From Streptomyces lunaelactis (lineage in GTDB: Bacteria > Actinomycetota > Actinomycetes > Streptomycetales > Streptomycetaceae), in the NCBI RefSeq assembly GCF_003054555.1, contig NZ_CP026304.1, positions 124,001-188,000 on the forward strand: a stretch of 64,000 nucleotides of DNA, in the 5' to 3' direction. Below the pieces are notes generated by a model that was not told where the DNA came from, did no database searches, and was given only the letters and a program-made list of their open reading frames with translations. Made by a program: the position numbers and the translations under genes. This document shows, in pieces, positions 9,060-18,357 of this stretch; the first letter of the stretch is position 1; every line of letters begins with the position of its first letter.

Positions 9060-9562
9060 GCCCCCAACCACCCCCTCTCCGGCGTCTGGTCATTGCCCGC
9101 AAGATCCGGATTGTAGGCGGCGTAGGAGAGCAGCCCGGTCACGAACAACACCGGGACACCGACGAGCAGAACCGAGCCGAAAACCGACGTCAGCCACGGC
9201 CCCCGCAGAGGACTACGCCAAAAACCCGGCCGGGACGGACCGACCGGTGGGCCCAGCCGCAGCATCTTCGCAACCCGCGCCCTCGACACCTTCGGGCTCG
9301 AACCAGCCGCCGGAGTCGCCGGAGAGCGGTTGTCTCTTTCGCGCCCGTTGGGCGGCTCTCCCGCGGACGGACCGCGACCCCGGCTGCCAGATTCCTCGCG
9401 CCCGGCAGACGACGCGGTGCCGCTCACCCCGCCCGGACGCACCTTCGCCGCATCCCGTTGCTGCGCAGACGTCTCGTCGGCGCCGCGGCGACCCGGCTCG
9501 TCTGCGCTCGCGGCCGGCCCATCTGGCTGGGAAGGCTTGTCCTTGCCGTGCGTGTCGCCCAT
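9060..9562 (-). pseudogene. Sulfite oxidase-like molybdopterin oxidoreductase, 5' part (split by IS30)
   Basis: This is the N-terminal part of the gene whose remainder lies at 6748-7829. The ATG at 9562 is preceded by AAGGAA. After ~85 residues of hydrophilic, low-complexity linker (many Gly/Ser/Glu), a membrane helix follows (VFGSVLLVGVPVLFVTGLLS), then YAAYNPDLAGNDQTPERGW, where the IS30 end cuts the frame. Joining the two parts across the GCCCC repeat is off by one base, so either a base was lost or the duplication is another length. Confidence 0.8.
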
Positions 9563-10254
9563 TGGATTCCTTGTGCGGTTCACGGAACGGCAGGCCACCG
9601 CCCAACGCCGAACAGTAGACCCCGCTACCAGGGATTGAGGGTATTTGTCCAGGTCGACTCCTCCCGCCTCTGACGCCGACCGACTGTCCTGGAGGATCCC
9701 GCCCGGACAAGGGCAACTCGCTCCCCATCACGCCCGCCAAGGGTGACCAAATGTGGGATCGAGCCCTCACCCCGCACGCCCGCATCCTCGTGACGTGACC
9801 GAACCAAAAATCTTCCCTACGACAGACGCGGCGGATGTACGACCGCCAGCGGCCGACTGGTGGCCCGGGCGAGCAGTCGGTCTGTGACCCCAGGGGACAG
9901 TCCTGGCCCTCACGCGAACGAGGCGTCGGCAAGGGCCCGCAACTGAGGGGCGCCGCGGCGCTATGAGCACAACCGCGCCGCAAAGCCACGAGCCCAGCCC
10001 CTGGCACACCAGCCGTTACACCAACGCTGTTCGCTCCGGCCGTGGCCCGCTGTTCCTACGCCGTACGGACCGTCGGCTGATGCTGGACGTCCGGCCACAC
10101 CGCCCTCGGTGTCGATGTCAGTCCGGCGGGCACGGCCGGTATCCCAGCCCTCCTTCGCAAGGCGCGAGGGGCGGGCCGGAAGGACATCGAGCAATGGGGC
10201 CCCACGGCCGCTCGTTCACCGCACTGCGGTCCGCTGTCGGCGTTCCGGATCCGC
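9563..10254. other. Intergenic region without a convincing gene
   Basis: Open frames occur on both strands, as expected at this GC content. None has a plausible start with a ribosome-binding site or a protein-like composition. The AT-richer stretch 9780-9850 may hold the promoter of the minus-strand molybdoenzyme gene. No repeat or hairpin stood out. Confidence 0.4.
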
Positions 10255-10446
10255 TCAAGTCCTCTCGGCGGAAGCGTGGCAACGGTCAGCCGTGGCCCGC
10301 AGCTTCGCTGCCTTCCCAGGCCGCCCCTTGGCATCCGCCTCATCGGCACGGACTTCGCACTGCCTGGCTTGCCTCGTCAAGAAGTCGCGGGTCGTGTTCC
10401 TATCCAGGCCACGCTCAGTACACATCGGCAATCTTCCCCTTCGCAT
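10255..10446 (-). CDS. Small hypothetical protein, possibly a remnant
   Basis: The 63-residue frame contains a hydrophilic helix-rich stretch (NTTRDFLTRQARQCEVRADE then KGRPGKAAKLRATADRCHAS) that looks more like protein than its neighbours do. I do not recognise the family. There is no clear ribosome-binding site, and the surrounding kilobase is gene-poor, so it may be the tail of a lost gene. The following stretch 10447-11049 shows no supportable gene. Confidence 0.25.
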   Translation of the reverse strand: MRRGRLPMCTERGLDRNTTRDFLTRQARQCEVRADEADAKGRPGKAAKLRATADRCHASAERT

Positions 10447-11049
10447 ACCTGCACTCCAGCCTAGCTCCGGCGTCGCGGGGCTACGGTGGGCTGCTCGGCC
10501 CGGCGGCGCGTAACGGGACTCCCTGGTCGGCGGGGGCGATGCAGATCAGCCGGCCGCGTGCCGCCGCACGGTTCCGCCGGGCAAGCGCAGGGCTGGAGCC
10601 CCTACGGCTCCAACTCCTACTGAGGGGCAGAGACCCGTCCGCGTTCCCTTCGGCAGGTCCGATCACATCCCCCGTGGGGATGTCGACCCTCAGTGGCTCT
10701 GCCTTCGGCATGCTCGCCACCATCCAGTAGCTCGTCACCTCGCCACCCCCACCTACGGCCAGCATCCTCTGGACAGCGGACGAGCGTGTTTCCGGCAGGT
10801 CCCTCTGCGAAACCCGTCCTGCTCGGACGCCTGACCTGCACCTCAAGCGAGGTGACGACCCATCAGAACGAGCGTCACGAGCGTCGCTTCAGCGTCAAGA
10901 TATGGCCCGTAACGCACACAACGCCCATAATGCACACTGGAGAAAACGCAGGTCAGGCGCCCTTTGCGGCAGGCTCAAGGATCGCGACGCATTCCACATG
11001 GTGGGTCATCGGAAACCGGTCCAGTCGGCGGGGCTGCTCGCGCCGCGTT

Positions 11050-12160
11050 TCATCGTCCAGTCTGCCGTTCGGGCCCGTAAGGACTCCATCCCTGCAGATA
11101 CGACCTCAGCTCCTCTGGTGTCGGATCACGCAGAGTCGGCATCCCCCGAGGCTGGTCCAAAGGGTCGAGCGCCCGCACGTAGCCACGTGCCCACTCCAGC
11201 CAGCGTCGGGGGGCAGCCAGATCCGACTCAGTCGGAGCGCTGCCCAACTCGGCAAGACGACGTTCCAAGGCGTCGCAGTACTCACCCAATGCAGCAGCCT
11301 CCCGCCAGCGCCTTACCTCTTCGCGAAGCACCTCGGCGAGTTGATCCCGAACCGCTCGTTCCTTTGCCTTCACCATGGCCGCCCGCCAGCGGACCTCACG
11401 CTCTTCCCTGGCCCGCTCCTCGCTCTCTCTGTGCTGAGCGTCCTCCAGCACTCGCGCCTCGATCTCCCCGAGAATCACGCCCAGGGTGTCCTCAAGCACC
11501 CTGCCCTTCCGATCTCGCCAGCGACCGGGCCTGCTGGACCGGCCGTGTTCAAGTTCGACAACGAGACGCGCGGAACGCTCCGCATTCGTGGACTGTGGGA
11601 ACTCCTGCTTAACAGTGACTATGTATGCGAAGCCGTCGACGACCACGTCCACTCCGCCCTCGCGCCGCGAGTAATACGACCGGCCTTCCCTCACCTCGTG
11701 CCCTCGCCGCACCGCCGCGGCAGCCAGGGCCTGCAGCATCAGGAGTGACCGGCGACGGAGCACGGGCGGAATCACCAGCCGCCCGTCATCGTCCCTGAGC
11801 GCAGCCACAGCCGGATGGAGGGAACTCAGTCGCGTGGGGACCGGGACCACCGACGCGTCATCCCTCGGCGGACACCGCCTGGCTACCGCCGTCTGCAAAC
11901 GCCGGGTCGTCGGGATGATGACCATGCCGAAGGTAGAACCGGCCAGCCTCGGTGACCTCCGCATGGACATCCCCGTTACCTCTCCTGACCCGCAAAAGCC
12001 CACGGTCGCGCAGGGCATAGGCCGAGCGCCAATCGCCGGGGGCCCAGGCTCCGGGTTCTTCACTCACCGCGAGCCGTTCGAGAAGCGCAAGTTGCCGTTC
12101 GTTCAAGGCAGACCTCGGATGCACAGTCACCAGCCCACACCGCACCCCCACACTCTGCAT
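11050..12160 (-). pseudogene. Conserved Streptomyces-type hypothetical protein, frameshifted
   Basis: Two overlapping frames read as one protein of about 370 residues. The first (ATG 12160, or GTG 12124) gives a winged-helix-like domain (LNERQLALLERLA; DWRSAYALRDRGLLRVRR; TEAGRFYLRHGHHPDDPAF) and stops at 11858. The second continues in another frame (DDASVVPVPTRLSSLHPAVA through a charged helical middle to RRWLEWARGYVRALDPLDQP and GWSPYGPERQ). The domain order and tail match a family of conserved proteins I associate with Streptomyces, in which both parts are continuous. A single-base shift near 11860-11900 therefore breaks it, unless it is a sequence error. DNA-binding is likely for the N-terminal part; the role is unknown. 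Confidence 0.65.
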
Positions 12161-12384
12161 AGAGCCGAAAGAGTGGCCGTCGGCAGTGGGAGTCCTCTGG
12201 GACTTTTCTGGGACTTCCAGCTGCACCAACGCGCACGAGCGTGAAACAGCCGAAAGACCATTCGCGCAGGTCAGCGCCCCGCGCCCGCCCATCGCGGCAG
12301 GTCACAGGGCTGGCTGGTCTCTTCCGCGTGCAGTTCGCCTTCTCGGCAGTGGACGATTGCTGTCCCCGGCATCAGCCACCGAAG

Positions 12385-12546
12385 ATGCGCCTCTACCCCC
12401 TGACAACGGCCGGCACCGACCGTCTGCTGCAGAAGCTTTCGGAGATCGAGCAGTGGAGGCTGGACAACGCCGACCAGCGCGCTTGTGTGGAAGATCGACA
12501 GGGGTGTATCGACCCGGAGGGGGCGCCGGTAGAATTCGTCGCCTGA
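12385..12546 (+). CDS. Possible 53-residue small protein
   Basis: An ATG frame encodes MRLYPLTTAGTDRLLQKLSE and a hydrophilic remainder ending EGAPVEFVA. The balanced composition and amphipathic first helix make it more credible than the shadows around it, but the ribosome-binding site is weak and I know no relative. The adjoining 12547-12889 appears to hold no gene apart from the region upstream of the lipoprotein. Confidence 0.2.
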   Translation: MRLYPLTTAGTDRLLQKLSEIEQWRLDNADQRACVEDRQGCIDPEGAPVEFVA

Positions 12547-12889
12547 TCGCGCATCCCGGCCGCGACCTCGACGAGTGTGCGATCGCTGTGCCGGGGATGC
12601 GGGTGATCACCCGAAGAATCTGCTAGGACAGGCCGTCGTTGCCTTGCCGCCGTCTCGCCGACGACCAGGCCCCTGGGGCGACGAGCAGTCCGTCACCGCG
12701 CGGCTCGCCTCCTGGCCAGCCAAGGGAGCGGCATTCCAGGCGGCCGCCGAAGCCCTCCGTACTCCATCAGCGTGAAGGTCAACGTCGACCTCACACTGCT
12801 CCGTATGCGCAAGCCCGCAGTGAGGCGGACTATTGATCTGCCTCTACTTTCCGCGCTCTACCAGGCGCATTAGTCCTAGGGGAGGTTCG

Positions 12890-13471
12890 ATGCGACGTGT
12901 GCTCGCCCTCGTACTCTCCGGGCTGCTGGCCGCAGCGGTGGCCTGCTCCGGGGATGAGAAGGTCACCACCACGCCGGCGAGTACACCGGCGCAGGAGTCG
13001 CCCGCTACGGAGCGGCCGAGTGCCGCACAGAGCCCCACGCCGTCCCGGGCCCCCTCCGCCACCGTGGGGAACACCCTCGACCTCACCGGCACCGGGAACG
13101 GCGAGAAACTCGCCGTCACCGTTGTGAGGGTGGTCGATCCGGCGGGTGCCAAGAACGAGTTCTCCAGTCCCGAGGCGGGCATGCGGTTCGTGGCGGTCCA
13201 GTTCCGGCTGAAGAACACCGGGACTGCGGTCTACAAAGACTCTCCGAGCAACGGTGCGAAGGTCGTGGACACCCAAGGCCAGCAGTTCGACGCGACGTTC
13301 GAGGAGACAACCGCAGGTCCAAATTTCCCCGGAAGCGTCACCATCGGGCCAGGCGACACCGGCCTGGGGTTCATCATCTTCGAGGTTCCGAAGGCCTCCA
13401 AGATCGCCAAGGTTCAGTTCGCGATGAACAGCGGATACTCGACAGATACCGGCCAGTGGAATGTGCCCTGA
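12890..13471 (+). CDS. Secreted lipoprotein with a DUF4352-like domain
   Basis: This 193-residue protein begins with a lipoprotein signal (MRRVLALVLSGLLAAAVACS; the likely lipidated Cys is residue 19). A Thr/Pro/Ser/Ala-rich linker follows (about 20-65), then a beta-sandwich of the DUF4352 type (about 68-185: VTVVRVVDPAGAKNEF; AGMRFVAVQFRLKNTGTAVY; PGDTGLGFIIFEVP). The ATG at 12890 has GGGGAGG seven bases upstream. It should sit on the outer face of the membrane. Its ligand or partner is unknown. It stands alone, followed by a strong hairpin. Confidence 0.85.
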   Translation: MRRVLALVLSGLLAAAVACSGDEKVTTTPASTPAQESPATERPSAAQSPTPSRAPSATVGNTLDLTGTGNGEKLAVTVVRVVDPAGAKNEFSSPEAGMRFVAVQFRLKNTGTAVYKDSPSNGAKVVDTQGQQFDATFEETTAGPNFPGSVTIGPGDTGLGFIIFEVPKASKIAKVQFAMNSGYSTDTGQWNVP

Positions 13472-13503
13472 CGTCAATGTTCTGCGCTCAAAGGGGTCGC
13501 GGT

Positions 13504-13529
13504 CCGCGGACGGGGACGGCCGTCCGCGG
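13504..13529 (+). terminator. Rho-independent-like hairpin after the lipoprotein gene
   Basis: A perfect 10-base stem (CCGCGGACGG / CCGTCCGCGG) with a six-base loop starts 32 bases after the stop codon. It has no T-run, as is common in Streptomyces terminators. Nothing convincing lies between here and 13820. Confidence 0.6.
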
Positions 13530-13820
13530 CGGGATAGCAGCAAGGGTCGTCATACCCTTGCCACGGTCACCGTGAAGCGGGGAGAACTCGGGCTGTCCAG
13601 GTGGCCCGCATGGTCACCCTGCAACTCCTCATGGAAGGGGAGATAGACAAAGCACGGCGCGTCATGGCCGGACTGTCCGGCCGCCGTCGGCGGTGTGGAC
13701 GGTATTCCGTCGCGGCGAGGACTGCGATCCGTTCGGGCAGGCCGGGCGGCCTTCCGTGGTGCAGGCATCGGACCTGTGTTCTCCCATCCGCCGAGGCGAT
13801 CATGCCTGGCTTCAGGGCCG

Positions 13821-14399
13821 CTACAAAATCCAGTTCACCTCAAAGCGCGACGCCCCGTTTCCCCGGCACAGTTCGAGGTGCGTCCACAGGTGGCTCTCGG
13901 CCGCCCCCGCGTCCGCCGTCGCGAGCAGCGGAACCATCCCCGGCACCGCGTCGGCGCGGGCCAGCAGACGGGGGCCGCCGAAGGCCGAACCCCAGGGGAC
14001 GAGGCCCAGTTCGGGGTCGCAGGACTTCAGACAGGCGCGGGCTGCCCGTCCATGCAGCCGTACAGACGCCTCGTCATCAGCGAGCGCGGTCCCGTACCAG
14101 AGGATCAGCCCGCGCGCGGCGGTGTCGGCGTCCACCCAGTCGGCGAGGCGCGCCGTGCACGCGGCGGCGGCCCGCCGGTCGGAGGCCTCACCGGTGTAGC
14201 GGGCGCGCAGCCACAGCAGCCCGGCCCAGAACCCGCCGGTCCAGGAACCGCGCCCGGTGGTCGTCCAGCGCCCGTTGTCGGGGTCCGCGAACAGCGGGAA
14301 GCGGTCGCCGACTTCGGCCTGTGTGACGGCGACCCGGTCGAGGATCCTGCCGAGCGCGGGCGCGGCCCACTCCGGCGCGGCCCAACCGGGCGCGCTCAC
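13821..14399 (-). pseudogene. Glycoside hydrolase family 88-like protein, C-terminally truncated
   Basis: This frame starts with a GTG overlapping the stop of the MFS gene (GTGA at 14396-14399). It has the opening of a six-hairpin, unsaturated-glucuronyl-hydrolase-like enzyme: DRFPLFADPDNGRWTTTGRG, SWTGGFWAGLLWLRARYTG, LILWYGTALADDEASVRLHG, AESHLWTHLELC. About 190 residues remain, whereas family members usually have 350-400. After position ~13850 the frame runs into unrelated sequence and stops, so the C-terminal half is lost. Co-translation with a sugar-type transporter fits a carbohydrate-use operon. Confidence 0.65.
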
Positions 14400-15623
14400 C
14401 GTTTCACCCCGCCCCGGTCCCGTACCGCCCACCACACCGCCACCGCACACGCCCCCGCGAACTCTCCGGCGACCAGCAGCCACCCCGTCTTGTACCGCCC
14501 CGACTCCGCCAGCAGCCCGAACAGCGGCGGCCCGACGGCGAATCCGGCGAAGACCCCCGCCGAGACCAGCGCCGAGTCCTGCCCCGCCCGCCCCGGCGCC
14601 GCGCGCTGCTTGACGAGCACCATCGACACCGCGTTGGCGGCGACCGCGAAGACGCCGACGGCGACCGCCGCGACCCATCCGAGCGGGTGGGCGAAGGACG
14701 CGGCGGCCAGCAGCAGCGCGGCCCCCACCGCCCCCGCGGCCAGCCCGCCGGGCAGCCATACGGCACGCCCGGGCTGCCCGGCCACCTTCGACCAGCCGAC
14801 CCGGCCCGCGACGCCCGCGACCCCCAGGACGGCGACAAGCGCACCGGCGGCCGTGGGGCCGAGGCCGAGTCGCTGTGTGCCGTACAGCGCGAGATACGTC
14901 TTGACCGAGGCGATCCCGCAGCCGAGCAGCAGCGAGAACACCGCGAGCCAGGCGATCGCACCCCGCGGTACGAGTGATGAGCGCGCCCGCGGCCCACCCT
15001 TGCGCGGCCGCGCGCGGATCCCGGGGCAGTGCCCGCGCAGCCCAGGCGGCCGCCACCACCGCGGCCCCCGCCGCCGTCCACACCGCGCCCCGCCAGCCCG
15101 CGACCCCGGCGAGCGCCGCGAGCGGCAGCCCGGCGGCGAAGGCCCCGAGCTGTACGCCGGACTGCTTCATCCCGGTCACCGAGCCGCGGCGTTCGGGCGG
15201 GACGGTGGCCAGGATCGCCTTGTTGGTGGCCGGGTTGGCCAGTGCCTGCGGCAGCCCGCCGAGCGCGACCGCCGCCAGCAGCAGACCCGCGCCGGGCGCC
15301 GATCCGATGAGGGCAAGTGCCACGGCGGAGACGAGAAGCAGCGCGACCAGACAGCGGCGCGGCCCCACGCGGTCCACCACGCGGCCGCCGACCGGCGAGA
15401 GCACGGCGGCCGCGCCGAAGCCGACGGTCGTGGTCAGACCCAGCAGGGTCGGCGACACGTCCAGTTCGTCCACGAGCCGCGGACCCAGCGCCCCGAGCAG
15501 GAACAACTGCATCATCGAGAACGCCATCGCGCAGGTCAGCAACGCGGTCGGCGCACGCGCCGGACGGGGCACACCTGTGGCCGCGGCCGCTTCCTTCTGC
15601 TCCGTCCCGTGCTCCGTCCCCAC
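14396..15623 (-). pseudogene. MFS transporter, single frameshift
   Basis: The first frame (GTG 15623) gives six to seven membrane helices of a major facilitator (LLTCAMAFSMMQLFLLGALG; the loop motif GGRVVDRVGPRR; PATNKAILATVPPERRGSVT). Near 14975-15000 the reading moves by one base (SSLVPRGAIAWLAVFSLLLG), and the second half (from MFSLLLGCGIASVKTYLALY to the end DRGGVKR) supplies the remaining helices. Together they make a normal ~400-residue 12-helix pump. A one-base indel, in the gene or in the sequence, is the only defect. It is coupled to the truncated glycoside hydrolase gene by a GTGA overlap. Confidence 0.8.
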
Positions 15624-15797
15624 CCGTGCGTCTCCGTCCCTTCGCCGCCCGGGAGGTCACCCGGGTCGTGGCAGGGAGTCGTACGGAAAGGGCCTCAAGT
15701 TCCCGCGATTTTCTGTGGCTTGAATCACTTGCCGGAGCTTGAGCGCGGCTCGGGAACTTCCGTACCCACCCTTGATGAACGCGAGCCGGATGCGAGG

Positions 15798-16433
15798 ATG
15801 AGCCCCGCCATGACTGTCGGACGGGGTGTGCGCGCGGTACGGGCTGCGGTGTTCGCGGCCGTCTGTGTGCTGCTCGCGGTCATCGGCCACGTACTGATGT
15901 CGGAATCGGGCGTCCCCTGGTGGACGGTGGGCGCCGGAGCGGTGATCACCGGTGCCGCGGCCTGGTGCCTGTCCGGGCGGGAACGCACCCTGCTCCCGGT
16001 CGTCGTGTTCGCCGTGGCCGCGCAGACCGCACTGCACACCGCGTTCTCGTTGGCCCAGACCGCTCAGACGGCCGCTTCGCCCATGCCGCCGATGCATCAC
16101 CACCACCCCATGCAGTCCATGGCATCGACGGCGCACGACATGACCGGCGGCGGCATGACGTCGTCGACCGGAATGCTCGCGGCCCACCTGCTGGCCGCGC
16201 TGCTGAGCGGCCTCTGGCTCGCGTATGGCGAACGCGCGGCGTTCCGGATCCTGCGCGCGCTCGCCGACCGGCTCGTCGCCCCGCTGTGTCTGCTGGTCCG
16301 CGTCCCCGCACTGCCGCACCGTCCGCCGCGTATCCGCGTTCGCCGCAACCGCCGCGCGCGTACGCCACGGCAGTTGCTGCTCGCTCACGCCTTCACCACT
16401 CGGGGTCCGCCCACCGGGACCGCTGTCAGCTGA
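15798..16433 (+). CDS. His/Met-rich membrane protein (possible metal-related)
   Basis: This 211-residue membrane protein has about four hydrophobic segments (AVFAAVCVLLAVIGHVLM; VGAGAVITGAAAWCLSG; LLPVVVFAVAAQTALHTAFS; LAAHLLAALLSGLWLAY). Between helices three and four is a loop with PMPPMHHHHPMQSMAS and MTGGGMTS. Such His/Met clusters usually bind copper or a similar metal. The tail is strongly basic. It lies upstream of an ECF sigma-factor gene on the same strand (141 bases apart), so the pair may form a metal-responsive unit. The metal role is my inference; the family has no assigned function that I know. Confidence 0.7.
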   Translation: MSPAMTVGRGVRAVRAAVFAAVCVLLAVIGHVLMSESGVPWWTVGAGAVITGAAAWCLSGRERTLLPVVVFAVAAQTALHTAFSLAQTAQTAASPMPPMHHHHPMQSMASTAHDMTGGGMTSSTGMLAAHLLAALLSGLWLAYGERAAFRILRALADRLVAPLCLLVRVPALPHRPPRIRVRRNRRARTPRQLLLAHAFTTRGPPTGTAVS

Positions 16434-16574
16434 CAGCCGGTTCCCCGATGCCGCCGTGGGGCTCACCCCAAGGCGCTCGGGCATCGGCTGCGCCCTGTGC
16501 GCGCGGCCGTACGACTCACCGGACCCGCCCGCGCGCGGCTCCGGATTCCCGGATTCCGAGAAGGACATCAGGCA

Positions 16575-17177
16575 ATGAACTCTGCCCTGACCTCGATCGT
16601 GCCCCGCACGACGCGATGTTCGACCGACGACGCGATCACCGGATGGGCGCTCGACGCACGTGGCGGTGATCCCTTGGCCGTCGAGCGATTCGTACGCGCC
16701 CTGCACCGCGACGTACGCCGGTACGTGGCCTACCTCAGCGCCGACCCGCAGGCCGCCGACGATCTGACCCAGGACACCTTCCTGCGGGCGCTCGGCAGCC
16801 TGCACCGTTTCGAAGGCCGCTCGTCGGCCCGTACCTGGCTGCTCTCCATAGCCCGGCGCGCCGTGATCGACAGCCTCCGGCACACCGCGGCCCGCCCCCG
16901 CCTCGCGGACACGGACGACTGGCAGTCCGCCGCCGAGCGCGCCCAGTCCCGTAACCTGCCCGGCTTCGACGACGGCATAGCCCTCGCCGAACTCCTGGCC
17001 ACGCTGCCCGACGAGCGCCGGGAGGCCTTTGTCCTCACGCAGTTGCTGGGACTGCCCTACGCCGAGGCCGCCCTCGTCAGCGGCTGCCCCGTGGGCACGG
17101 TCCGCTCACGGTTGGCCCGCGCACGCAGCTCGCTGGTCGGCCTGCTGCATGAGGCGGAGCAGCCGGTCGCCGTCTGA
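16575..17177 (+). CDS. ECF-type RNA polymerase sigma factor
   Basis: This 200-residue sigma factor has a region 2 at about residues 25-95 (DVRRYVAYLSADPQAADDLT; QDTFLRALGSLHRFEG; SSARTWLLSIARRAVIDSLR) and a region 4 at about 140-190 (LPDERREAFVLTQLLGLPYA; CPVGTVRSRLARARSSLVGL). The ATG at 16575 has AAGGACA about ten bases upstream. There is no adjacent anti-sigma gene of the zinc-finger type. The upstream His/Met-rich membrane protein is the only candidate partner, though it lacks a recognisable anti-sigma fold. A terminator hairpin follows directly. Confidence 0.9.
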   Translation: MNSALTSIVPRTTRCSTDDAITGWALDARGGDPLAVERFVRALHRDVRRYVAYLSADPQAADDLTQDTFLRALGSLHRFEGRSSARTWLLSIARRAVIDSLRHTAARPRLADTDDWQSAAERAQSRNLPGFDDGIALAELLATLPDERREAFVLTQLLGLPYAEAALVSGCPVGTVRSRLARARSSLVGLLHEAEQPVAV

Positions 17178-17185
17178 CTCATGGA

Positions 17186-17216
17186 GGCCGTCGGACCCGG
17201 CCCGGGTCCGACGGCC
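17186..17216 (+). terminator. Strong bidirectional terminator hairpin
   Basis: A perfect 15-base inverted repeat (GGCCGTCGGACCCGG / CCGGGTCCGACGGCC) with one unpaired central base sits in the 55-base gap between the convergent sigma-factor and aldo/keto reductase genes. It would serve both. Confidence 0.85.
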
Positions 17217-17232
17217 TGTCTCCTCACACGAC

Positions 17233-18228
17233 TCACACGACGCACACGGCCGCGTCGAGCTTTGCCCGCTGCTCCGCCGTCAGCTCCAGGTCCACCGCGG
17301 CCAGACTCTCGTCCAGCTGCGCCACCGACGACGCCCCGACCAGCGGGATCACCGGGATCTCGCTCCCGATCAGCCAGGCCAGCACGACCTGGTTGACGGT
17401 GGCCCCGCTCTCCTTGGCCACATCGCGCAGCGCCGCGAGCCGTACGGGCGTGCCCGCGTGGTCGAAGCCTGCGTCCAGGGGCTTGTCCTCGCGTACGTAA
17501 CTCCCGGCCAGCAGCGGCGAGTAGGCGACGAGCGCCAGCCCGGGCTCGGCCCGCAGATAGCTGAGCAGGTCTCCGGAGACCACGCCGATCTCGCCGTCGG
17601 GGGAGCGCAGCGTCGGCCGGTCGGTGCGGCGCCGCAGATAGCTGTGGTGGTACTGCAGCACCTCGAAGCCGGGCAGTCCGGCCGCCGCCGCCAGCGAACG
17701 GGCCCGCTCGACCCGCCACGCCCAGTGGTTGCTCACGCCGAGGAGACCGACGGTGTCGTCGGCGACCAGCCCGGCGAAGGACTCGACGACCTCCTGCAGT
17801 GGCACGGCGTCGTCCTGGACATGCGCGTACAGCAGATCCAGCGTCTCGACACCGAGCCGTTCCCGGCTGCGCTCGGCGGACTCGCGGATCACCGTGGCCG
17901 ACAGGCCCTCGATGTTCTTGCTGAAAGCGGTGGACGGCGCGAGCGGCCGCCCGCCGAGCTTGCTGGCGATCGTGACCTCGTCACCGATCCCCCAGCTGCG
18001 GCGCCAGCGGCCGAGCAGTGCCTCGCTCTCCCCGCCCTGGGTGCCGTTGACCCAGAACGCGTAGTTGTTGGAGGTGCCGATGAAGGTCCCGCCGGCTTCG
18101 ACGTACCGGTCGAGAATCGCGAACGACGTCGCTTCGTCGGTGACTGTCCCGAAGAGCATCGCGCCGAGACTCAGCACGCTCACCTCGCGCCGGGTGCCCG
18201 GGTTCTGGCCGATGGTGCGGTATCGCAT
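17233..18228 (-). CDS. Aldo/keto reductase family protein
   Basis: This 331-residue (alpha/beta)8-barrel reductase would use NADPH to reduce carbonyls. Barrel landmarks are GAMLFGTVTDEATSFAILDR, the catalytic Lys in IASKLGG, the His in LDLLYAHVQDD, GLLGVSNHWAW, and the cofactor-binding end (VVLAWLIG; IPVIPLVGASS). The usual catalytic Asp before the Tyr is not there: the text reads FIGTSNNYAFW where relatives have FIDTSNNY, so Asp is replaced by Gly while the Tyr remains. This could lower or change activity. The ATG has GGGAGGAA upstream. It is divergent from the IclR gene, which may regulate it. Confidence 0.88.
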   Translation of the reverse strand: MRYRTIGQNPGTRREVSVLSLGAMLFGTVTDEATSFAILDRYVEAGGTFIGTSNNYAFWVNGTQGGESEALLGRWRRSWGIGDEVTIASKLGGRPLAPSTAFSKNIEGLSATVIRESAERSRERLGVETLDLLYAHVQDDAVPLQEVVESFAGLVADDTVGLLGVSNHWAWRVERARSLAAAAGLPGFEVLQYHHSYLRRRTDRPTLRSPDGEIGVVSGDLLSYLRAEPGLALVAYSPLLAGSYVREDKPLDAGFDHAGTPVRLAALRDVAKESGATVNQVVLAWLIGSEIPVIPLVGASSVAQLDESLAAVDLELTAEQRAKLDAAVCVV

Positions 18229-18357
18229 GGGCGTTCCTCCCCTCGTACTGAGCAGGAGTCTGGGTCTTGGAGCGCGCTCTATGTCAAGAACCCGTTGATC
18301 GCGAGGTGCCGTGCTGATGCCTTGCTGGTGCCGTGTCCCGGGCGCAAGCTTGTGTGC

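Noticed and set aside
9625..10194. Short minus-strand frames of 60-77 codons
   Set aside because: They lack ribosome-binding sites and protein-like composition and resemble random GC-rich frames.
11860..11900. Programmed frameshifting to join the two parts of the conserved protein at 11050-12160
   Set aside because: No slippery heptamer or following hairpin was visible, and other genes in the window have similar single-base breaks.
12180..12320. Possible phage attachment site near TGGGACTTTTCTGGGACTTCC
   Set aside because: No tRNA end, second copy or adjacent intact integrase supports it.
13695..16433. A 912-codon plus-strand frame running through the MFS and glycoside hydrolase genes
   Set aside because: Only the last ~212 codons (from 15798) look like protein. 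The earlier part is low-complexity Pro/Arg/Ala sequence opposite recognisable genes.
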